From CAWFGW01 sp963815495 (GTDB lineage Bacteria; Bacteroidota; Bacteroidia; Cytophagales; JAAEPT01), in assembly GCA_963815495.1 (NCBI GenBank), contig CAWFGW010000016.1, forward strand, positions 1 to 28,284: a stretch of 28,284 bases of DNA, in the 5' to 3' direction. Position 1 is the first letter of the stretch; each line of letters starts with the position of its first letter. Made by a program: the position numbers and the translations under genes. Shown here piece by piece: positions 23,314 to 28,284 of the stretch. The notes beneath the pieces were generated by a model. It did no database searches. It had not been told where the DNA came from and saw only the letters and a list, made by a program, of their open reading frames with translations.

Positions 23314-24589
23314 TTATTTATTTTTCCGGGCCTTTTTATATCCGAATTCGATGACAAAACACGCTGCTATAATACCCAATGAAATGAGCACACCCGTTCT
23401 ATTAGCGCCGAATTGCTGAATGATCAGCACCACAAAAGCAGCGGTACAGAGTAGTGCTCCCAGAAAGGTAATGGTCTTGCTCGCGTTCAATTTCTCCGCT
23501 TTTCTAAAGGCGATATAGTTGACCACGGCAAAAATCAGCAGAAATCCGGCACTTCCCGAAATGGAAATACTTTCCAGATTGATAAAATTGGCAACGATCA
23601 AGGTGAGTACTATGGTAATAAGGAGTCCTATCGGCTTGTTCCAAAGTTGGTACGTGAATTCATGCGGCAGCTCATCATCTTCGGCAAGTTCGTAGCTTAC
23701 ACGACTACCACCATAGAGGGTCGCATTGATAGCCGAAAACGTAGAAATCAAAGCCGCTATAGTCATAATGGTAAACCCGACTTGCCCGATAAGTGGTTTT
23801 GAGGCTTGGGCAAGCACATAATCCTTCGCTTTTGCGATTTCGTCGAAATTGAGCGAGCCTACCGTGATAGTAGCTATCAAAATGTACAGCACTACCACAA
23901 ATCCCACCGAAATAAAATAGGCCTTGGTTACCGTCTTTTCAGGGTTTTCCATATCCGGAACGGCATTAGCGATGAGTTCAAAACCCTCATAGGCCACAAA
24001 AATGACCATGCCTCCGGCAATAAGCTGCAAGGGCGCTTCCCAATTGGAGGGATTGAGTTGAGACAGGTTTGCGTTTCCGAAAAGTCCATAAATGCCAAGT
24101 CCAACAAAGGCCAGAAGAATAAATAGCTTTATAAAAACGGCCGTGCTTTCAATTTTTCCTACTACTGCCAGGCTGTAATAATTGATGATCGCGGCCAATA
24201 GTACTACAAAGGTTATATAGATATGACTGTCCGTCTGTTTATCCCCCGTTATGGAAAACAGTTCGGGGCCATAAGAACCGAACGCGCTGGCATACAACGA
24301 AAGCATAATGATATAGCTTACCCAGAGCACATTATTGATACCCCCACTAAAAACGCCCTTACCAAAGCCTTCGTTGATAAAGCGTACCGTGCCACCCCGA
24401 TCGGGATATTGCAGGGAAAGTTTCGCGTAGGCATAGGCGGTAAACAAGGCAATCACCCCCGCAAATAAAAAGGCCAATGACGTACCTCCCTTGGCTAGGG
24501 AAACTGCCAGGCCCAGAACGGCAAAAATTCCGCCGCCTACCATAGATGGCGATGGCATCCTTTAGTGTTATTTTACTTTCTGTCTTCAT
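23314..24589 (-). pseudogene. APC-family amino-acid permease with an N-terminal frameshift
   Basis: An amino acid-polyamine-organocation transporter with about 12 helices. The second and later helices are intact (FAGVIALFTAYAYAKLS, FINEGFGKG, FVAYEGFELIANAVPDMENP with the family's conserved Glu-Gly-Phe-Glu, AALISTFSAINATLYGGSR, AEDDELPHEF). The natural start is the ATG at 24589 (MKTESKITLKDAIA), but after this the frame changes. Relatives read DAIAMAIGGMVGGGIF, whereas here about 11 bases are missing inside the Met-Ala-Ile-Gly-Gly stretch and MVGGGIFAVLG continues in another frame. A shorter product could begin at 24558, without the first part of helix 1 and its substrate-site glycines. It is followed 50 bases later by the LysR gene in the same direction. 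Confidence 0.78.
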
Positions 24590-24862
24590 TTGAAGATTTC
24601 AAATTACAATATAATTCTTCATATTCATCAAGTATAATGTCTATCCTTGATAAAATAAGATATACTGGCTTAAAACTATTTATCTGGATGGAAATCTGTA
24701 GTTTGATGAAACGAATGTTTTTTTAATTTGCAAATCCCCCAAATCTTACCATAACCTTACCTGCGCATGGATCCTGTGCGGTTTTTGTAGTATTCCGGTA
24801 GATAAGCGTTAAGCAAAAACCGCATAGGGCGCATCTTGCCTATGCAAATCTGGAGTTGATTT
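24590..24862. other. Intergenic region between cargo and mobilization module, holding an oriT-like hairpin
   Basis: No credible gene. The left half, next to the permease start, should hold its promoter; I see only a weak candidate. The right half carries the 15-bp inverted repeat listed separately. It marks the border between the transport cargo and the replication/mobilization genes. Confidence 0.5.
24763..24834. other. Long inverted repeat with flanking GCGCAT repeats, oriT candidate
   Basis: CCTGTGCGGTTTTTG (24773-24787) pairs with CAAAAACCGCATAGG (24814-24828) over 15 bp, with one G-A difference that becomes a G-U pair in RNA. The 26-base loop is 24788-24813. GCGCAT directly repeats outside both arms (24763-24768, 24829-24834). 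ATCCTG at 24771-24776 overlaps the left arm and resembles the core of IncP-type nick sites. It begins 28 bases past the mobilization gene. It lacks a T tract, so it is not a normal terminator. The oriT reading is inference. Confidence 0.45.
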
Positions 24863-25429
24863 TTACTTCTTATTTAGCTGCTTTCGAATACTTTCCAATT
24901 CGGCTGCATCGATTTCCAATTTAAAATAGGGCTTGCCGAAGGTCGGCTCTACCTTGGCAATACTATCCAGTACTTTCGAAAAAGTCCGTCGGTCTTCGCC
25001 CCTGGCCTTTATAAGATCATGGTATTTTTCGAACGATACTTTTCCTTCCTCCATGTTCCATTCCTCCCTGGTCATTTTGATGGAAGCCCTATCCAAAATC
25101 AAGGGTTGCTGCTTTTTCTTGAGTGCCGTTCCATCGAACAGGCTTTTGAGCATATCGTGGGTAGGTTTTAGCTGTTCCCGCTCCATTCTGCGTAACGTTT
25201 CCTCCAAATAATCGAACCGCTCTATCATATAGTTCTGGAACTTGATGAAACTGATCATCACCTCACTCTTTGGCGTGATTCTGGCCCTTTCGAAAAAGTC
25301 GATCATCGTATCGATAGTTTCCGAATGCGATTTGGAGACGGTCTTGGAATAGGCCCGAAATCGTTCGGAAGTTATCCGGTTGATACTTATGGCCGAGAAT
25401 GTACTTTTTCGTTTGATTTTTGGCTCCAT
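24863..25429 (-). CDS. BfmA/BtgA-family mobilization protein
   Basis: A 188-residue basic protein. FSAISINRITSERFRAYSKTVSKSHSETIDTMI is like the ribbon-helix-helix type N terminus of BfmA/BtgA proteins, DNA-binding accessories that help a relaxase act at oriT on small Bacteroidota plasmids and mobilizable elements. A coiled segment (MIERFDYLEETLRRMEREQL) and a charged C terminus follow. The ATG at 25429 is preferred over the TTG at 25447. Normally a relaxase gene is next to it, but the following gene here is an unrelated permease. The element therefore retains the accessory protein without its nuclease, or uses a relaxase supplied in trans. Confidence 0.75.
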   Translation of the reverse strand: MEPKIKRKSTFSAISINRITSERFRAYSKTVSKSHSETIDTMIDFFERARITPKSEVMISFIKFQNYMIERFDYLEETLRRMEREQLKPTHDMLKSLFDGTALKKKQQPLILDRASIKMTREEWNMEEGKVSFEKYHDLIKARGEDRRTFSKVLDSIAKVEPTFGKPYFKLEIDAAELESIRKQLNKK

Positions 25430-25809
25430 TACTGTAATATGTCTCAATGTTTATGGGTCTTTCAGGGATTTTTTAGTCAAATTTATCCTAAGGGAAAAAT
25501 GCCGAGCTCTTTAGGTCTTTTAACAATCAACTGAATGTTAGTGTTTTAATCTTTGAACGGTTTACGCAATAAAAAGTGATTACTGTAAATTTTTCCACTG
25601 TTTTCAGGGGTTTAAGGGCGTTTGACTCAAATTTAGCTGATGCCATAAGGCGATATTATTTTCAATTATCTGTAAATCAATGTTTTAAGAAACGTAACGG
25701 GGCTTTAGCCCGTTACCCTCTTGCTATTCCTTTTCTTCGTTTCACTTCGCATCGGAATACCTTTTTCTTTGTTGTGTTACAAAAATTAGTTCCAAACTAT
25801 TCTTTTATA
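25430..25809. other. Intergenic region with a strong short hairpin
   Basis: 380 AT-rich bases without a convincing gene on either strand. An 8-bp perfect stem at 25694-25716 (listed separately) is the main structure. The region is upstream of the mobilization gene and downstream of the ATPase gene, a place where replication or transfer sites often lie. Confidence 0.45.
25694..25716. other. Perfect 8-bp hairpin GTAACGGG/CCCGTTAC
   Basis: The stem closes a 7-base loop. On the minus strand it lies about 95 bases past the ATPase stop and is followed by GTTTCTT, too poor in T for a confident terminator. It may be a terminator, a replication or transfer site, or an RNA element. Confidence 0.4.
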
Positions 25810-26472
25810 TCACTTCCTACGGCTTGGACCATCCAATTTTAACAGGTTGAACATTTTTATAAACCGGTCGGCCAGTTGATTTCCATACCGTTCTTCAATT
25901 TGGCCAAGGCTTAAATTTGTTGTGATATGCGTCTTCGTACCCAGACTTTCAAAATTGCGATAACGGTTGAGCAGGATACGGACGAACACTTCTTCCTTTC
26001 CATATTGATAGCTGTTATTACCCTCCATTTCAGCTCCCAAATCATCAAATAAAAAAACACCCTTGGAATAGTATTGAATGACATCTTCTTTGTTTTTTGC
26101 CATATTGAACCTTTCGACAACTTCTTGGGTCGAAATAGAAGGAAACCACAATTCGCGAACTTGATAGTGTTTTGCTAAATTTTGGATGATTTGAAAACTT
26201 GACGTTTTCCCAGTCCCGTACGAACCAAAGACCAATAGTCCTTTTCTCAGGGAGATGTTTTCCAAAACTTCAAAGGCCATATCCCGGTTCCAATATTTGC
26301 AGAAGTACCCTAGAAAATTCCTATTTCCAATATCCACTTCAAAGTCCGTGTTACTTTTCGCATAAAACTCTTGTGCCATTTTGAAAAAGACTTCTTTGAA
26401 AATATCGGGTTCGCATAGCGGCCCTTTCATTTCTTCTTCTTTTTTCAACAGCCTTGATATTTCCTTCTTCAT
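25810..26472 (-). CDS. DnaC/IstB-like ATPase
   Basis: A 220-residue AAA+ ATPase with Walker A GSYGTGKTS (83-91) and Walker B VFLFDDLGAE (Asp143-Asp144). A sensor-type THITTNL segment and an arginine-rich RYGNQLADRFIKMFN follow, as in DnaC and IstB helicase-loader-like proteins. The N terminus is a charged helix. It starts 5 bases after the HTH gene, so it belongs to the same transcript. In many Bacteroidota integrative elements such an ATPase with an HTH protein is thought to support replication of the excised circle by loading DnaB. That role is inferred. Confidence 0.85.
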   Translation of the reverse strand: MKKEISRLLKKEEEMKGPLCEPDIFKEVFFKMAQEFYAKSNTDFEVDIGNRNFLGYFCKYWNRDMAFEVLENISLRKGLLVFGSYGTGKTSSFQIIQNLAKHYQVRELWFPSISTQEVVERFNMAKNKEDVIQYYSKGVFLFDDLGAEMEGNNSYQYGKEEVFVRILLNRYRNFESLGTKTHITTNLSLGQIEERYGNQLADRFIKMFNLLKLDGPSRRK

Positions 26473-26477
26473 GCTTC

Positions 26478-26930
26478 CTATTCTAATATTGGACTTCTAT
26501 TTTCAATATTTTCTTTTAAAGAAGTAATTGATTTTTTATTTTGTTTTGTAATTGGTTTATTATGGTGGTCATTTTTGTCAATCCTGTTACGATAAAACTT
26601 TCGATGCTGCCTAGACAGAATTGTCAAGTCTGAATCGACCGTTCGGAAACTGAATTGGAGCATACTTCTTAGATATCTTTTTCTCCCATCGAACGCAACT
26701 GTCTCAATCCAACCTATTGTCTTTAGTTCGGATATGTATCGGGAAACCTGTCGCTCGGAGATTTTCAGAAATGACGAAATGTATTTGTTCGACATATAAC
26801 ATTCTTTTCCGTTTTCCGTAAAGCTGTGAATCTCTAGAAATAGAATTTTTGCATACCAGTTTACCTCGGTATTCAAGTAAATCAGTTTGGGAATCCATAT
26901 CCCTTGGAAATTCCTATCCGCAGCTTTCAT
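26478..26930 (-). CDS. Winged-helix DNA-binding protein, putative replication initiator
   Basis: A 150-residue protein. WIPKLIYLNTEVNWYAKILF with EIHSF is like the opening of HTH_36-type replication proteins. A helix-turn-helix follows (SNKYISSFLKISERQVSRYISELKTIGWIETV) at about 46-78, and then a basic tail (FYRNRID, KQNKKSITSLKEN). It lies between the excisionase-like gene (9 bases) and the DnaC-like ATPase (5 bases). The three look like one operon for excision and replication of the element. The initiator role is inferred from fold and context. Confidence 0.72.
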   Translation of the reverse strand: MKAADRNFQGIWIPKLIYLNTEVNWYAKILFLEIHSFTENGKECYMSNKYISSFLKISERQVSRYISELKTIGWIETVAFDGRKRYLRSMLQFSFRTVDSDLTILSRQHRKFYRNRIDKNDHHNKPITKQNKKSITSLKENIENRSPILE

Positions 26931-26939
26931 GGCATTGTC

Positions 26940-27251
26940 TTATGAGTTGTTGCGATGATGTTTTCGCAAATGGGCATTTACTTTTTCCTCGATATCGTCT
27001 TCCGTATAGGAAGGGTTTTGAAGTAGCCATTCCTCGATTTTTTCCCGTTCAAAAAAGAGAGACCCATTCGTTGGTTTTGAAAAGGGAATCAATCTTGCTG
27101 ACGTGAGCTTATAGATTTTGGAAAGACTCCAGCCAGTATACATCTGTAAGTTGGTAACGTTAAAGACCTTTTTCTTGACCAGTGCAGCTTCATCTAGATG
27201 GTCTATTTTTTCAAGAAGTAATTGTACTAGGGAAGAATTTTGTTTGTTCAT
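26940..27251 (-). CDS. xis: Helix-turn-helix excisionase-like protein
   Basis: A 103-residue protein of the MerR/excisionase-like HTH_17 type. NLQMYTGWSLSKIYKLTSARLIPFSKP and GSLFFEREKIEEWLLQNPSY are the family's recognition helix, wing and closing helix. The N terminus is a leucine-rich helix. Such proteins act as recombination directionality factors for integrases of Bacteroidota elements. It is the first gene of the excision/replication operon at the right end, opposite the integrase. Whether it is a true excisionase or a regulator cannot be told from sequence. Confidence 0.75.
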   Translation of the reverse strand: MNKQNSSLVQLLLEKIDHLDEAALVKKKVFNVTNLQMYTGWSLSKIYKLTSARLIPFSKPTNGSLFFEREKIEEWLLQNPSYTEDDIEEKVNAHLRKHHRNNS

Positions 27252-27340
27252 AATGCTTTAAAATTAAGTTTTCACACTTTTTCCATGATTAGCCAATGGA
27301 ATTATCTGAAAGCAATTTGCGCACATTAAAGGAGCAAATC

Positions 27341-27388
27341 AAGTGAAGGAAAGGTGTCCTCCACTTTCCTTTAGTTTCCTCTTCACTT
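27341..27388. other. Nested inverted repeats upstream of the excisionase-like gene
   Basis: The outer arms AAGTGAAG (27341-27348) and CTTCACTT (27381-27388) are perfect. The inner arms AAGGAAAG (27346-27353) and CTTTCCTT (27364-27371) are also perfect, with a 10-base loop. They lie between the unknown membrane-protein stop and the excisionase-like start, so control of the operon or a transfer or replication site are the likely roles. Confidence 0.45.
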
Positions 27389-27393
27389 TATGA

Positions 27394-28146
27394 TTAAACG
27401 AGAAGGACAAGGTGATTTTCAATATCGATTTTCAAATCCATCCGTCTTTTCGGATTGCAGTTTTTCCAACTCGAATGCGCTTTTTGAAGTTGCTTTACTG
27501 CCCATTCTTTGTGCTTTGATTTAAAATTAGAGATGATATAGCTACATAGCCTCGCTAGGTTCTCCCCATAGTAGCCTTCGAGATTCTCTTCGGAGATATG
27601 GTTGAGAAACTCGAAAAAAAGCCTAAAATTCGGTAGCTTCCTATCGGTCAAGGGCAGCCAAATCAATTTCTCCGGGATTTGCTTTCCGGATACTAACTTT
27701 TGAAAGTCCTCCCGGGTCGTTTTTAAATAGTTCTTGAAGAGGCTCGAATTATCATAATCTATCTTATGAATTAGTTGCGAAAAACGAATGGGTGGGCCTA
27801 TTAGTCCGTCCCGAGTTTTGACAGCTTGTTTTTCATTTTGAATTGGATATGGACTTTTGTAATCGAGAAGTTGCGAAATATACATTTTGGCCAAGACCAA
27901 AAACAATACTGTAAGAACCAGAACCAAGACAAATCCAAAGTATTTGAGGGGAGGTATTTCAGAAGCTGATAAGAATGGCCATAACTGCCAAATTAGAAGA
28001 AAATACAATCCAAGTGCCAAAACTAAAACAAACCAATGTGGTAACTTCCTTGCTTTCCACGCCTTACCGGTTCGATATAAATCGAAAACTGCTTTATCGA
28101 TTCGCCGGAAAAGCAAAATAATCGTATTTTTAAAGGAAGGTTTCAT
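27394..28146 (-). CDS. Membrane protein of unknown function at the right end
   Basis: A 250-residue protein with a basic N terminus (NTIILLFRRIDKAVFDLYRT, KAWKARK), two helices (about 38-56 and 68-90), and a soluble C-terminal domain of about 160 residues. That domain is rich in Lys, Leu and Phe (RFSQLIHKIDYDNSS, KLIWLPLTDRKLPNFRLFFEF, KEWAVKQLQKAHSSWKNC). I recognise no family. It is the gene nearest the right attachment site and points away from it, so it may be a transfer, exclusion or regulatory protein of the element. No signal peptide or catalytic motif is visible. Confidence 0.6.
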   Translation of the reverse strand: MKPSFKNTIILLFRRIDKAVFDLYRTGKAWKARKLPHWFVLVLALGLYFLLIWQLWPFLSASEIPPLKYFGFVLVLVLTVLFLVLAKMYISQLLDYKSPYPIQNEKQAVKTRDGLIGPPIRFSQLIHKIDYDNSSLFKNYLKTTREDFQKLVSGKQIPEKLIWLPLTDRKLPNFRLFFEFLNHISEENLEGYYGENLARLCSYIISNFKSKHKEWAVKQLQKAHSSWKNCNPKRRMDLKIDIENHLVLLV

Positions 28147-28194
28147 AATCGCATGAGAGCTGTTTATGAAGATAAGAAGATATATGCAAAGAAT

Positions 28195-28220
28195 ATTTGT
28201 TTCACCCTTGTTTCACCCCT
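28195..28220. repeat. Paired GTTTCACC motif, right-end copy
   Basis: The 26 bases match 4151-4176 with two differences and in the same orientation, with GTTTCACC again present twice 13 bases apart. Located just inside the right attachment site. A shared integrase arm site is the simplest reading. Confidence 0.6.
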
Positions 28221-28221
28221 A

Positions 28222-28258
28222 CCAAAAAAGAAAGGCCCCGCATTTCTGCGAAGCCTTT
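28222..28258 (-). terminator. Element-supplied terminator for tRNA-Asn
   Basis: On the minus strand AAAGGC/GCCTTT and CGCA/TGCG form a two-part stem with a CC/AA internal loop, followed by CTTTTTTGG. It lies 10 bases beyond the tRNA 3' end, so it would terminate the rebuilt tRNA-Asn after integration, replacing the displaced terminator at 3960-3989. Confidence 0.75.
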
Positions 28259-28268
28259 GCTGCTGGGA

Positions 28269-28284
28269 GCTCCCCCTCTTGGGC
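28269..28284. repeat. Right copy of the terminal direct repeat (attR), cut by the window end
   Basis: Exact 16-base match to 3997-4012. As the 3' end of a minus-strand tRNA-Asn, it should continue beyond the window into the anticodon loop and the intact 5' half of the gene. Confidence 0.85.

Larger units (their letters stand above)
3998..28284. mobile_element. Integrative element in tRNA-Asn (genomic island, possibly mobilizable)
   Basis: The element is bounded by a tRNA-Asn 3' fragment on the left and an exact 16-bp repeat of its end on the right. The tyrosine integrase lies 150 bases inside the left end. An excisionase-like gene, an HTH protein, a DnaC-like ATPase and a BfmA/BtgA-type mobilization gene lie at the right end. 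Paired GTTTCACC motifs occur just inside both ends. Between these modules are about 17.5 kb of cargo for metal, ion and sulfur handling and terminal respiration. I find no relaxase, coupling protein or type IV secretion gene, so it is not a self-transmissible ICE as seen here. The right boundary is inferred because the window ends in the repeat. Confidence 0.85.

Noticed and set aside
24558..24558. Start of the APC permease at 24558
   Set aside because: There is no suitably placed ribosome site, and the conserved N-terminal residues lie upstream in another frame, so a frameshifted longer gene fits better.
3998..28284. Self-transmissible conjugative element (ICE)
   Set aside because: No relaxase, coupling protein or Tra/VirB genes are visible in any frame of the window.
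1..28284. CRISPR array, rRNA genes or insertion sequences
   Set aside because: No regularly spaced repeats, no rRNA-like sequence and no transposase gene were seen.

Overview
The window looks like chromosomal DNA from a marine or environmental member of the Flavobacteriaceae (Bacteroidota). The evidence is the moderate-to-low GC content, Bacteroidota-type promoter words (TAnnTTTG), a Bacteroidota tyrosine integrase, a BfmA/BtgA-type mobilization protein, SusD-free lipoproteins with plain lipoboxes, and a CcoN-CcoO fusion. The genus cannot be fixed from the sequence alone.

Left flank (1-3997). This is ordinary chromosome: the 3' part of phosphate acetyltransferase (pta, with two compensating indels and an in-frame stop), acetate kinase (ackA), a beta-propeller-like lipoprotein, and a mostly non-coding stretch with a possible decayed gene.

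Integrative element (about 3998-28284, roughly 24 kb). The 3' half of a tRNA-Asn(GUU) gene (anticodon loop to discriminator) lies on the minus strand at 3998-4039. Its terminal 16 bp recur exactly at the right edge (28269-28284), where the window stops. Both ends also carry a paired GTTTCACC motif, and both carry a tRNA terminator. This is the layout left by a tyrosine recombinase that integrates into a tRNA 3' half. The integrase is just inside the left end, followed by a hipBA module whose antitoxin is frameshifted and which has two near-identical 18-bp operator-like repeats. The right end holds an excisionase-like/HTH/DnaC-like ATPase operon, a BfmA/BtgA-type mobilization gene, several strong inverted repeats (one an oriT candidate) and an unknown membrane protein. 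No relaxase or type IV secretion gene is visible, so transfer would need help from another element.

Cargo (about 7.0-24.6 kb). The first block is VIT1-like metal transporter, MscS channel, uracil-DNA-glycosylase-like protein, formate/nitrite-family channel, CPA1 cation/proton antiporter and a small conserved protein. The centre is a tight five-gene minus-strand operon: a Tat-exported sulfite-oxidase-family molybdoenzyme, a membrane-anchored monohaem cytochrome c, a 900-residue oxidase fusing CcoN, CcoO and a dihaem CcoP-like tail, a 52-residue one-helix protein, and a PsiE-family membrane protein. The last three overlap by ATGA. Read together this is a self-contained chain from sulfite (inferred substrate) through Mo and c haems to O2. 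Upstream on the same strand are a ferredoxin-fold small protein, an orphan ModA-like binding lipoprotein, Dps, and a cysteine-free ArsC-fold protein. Beyond these lie a lipoprotein of four tandem His-bearing repeats, a four-helix membrane protein, a YeiH-like C-terminal fragment, a LysR regulator (CysL/YeiE-like by context) and a frameshifted APC permease.

The most interesting content is the mobile sulfite-oxidation/cbb3 module with its unusual three-part oxidase fusion, together with the clear element boundaries. Several genes carry indels (pta, hipB, the APC permease); these may be real decay or assembly error, and raw reads would decide.
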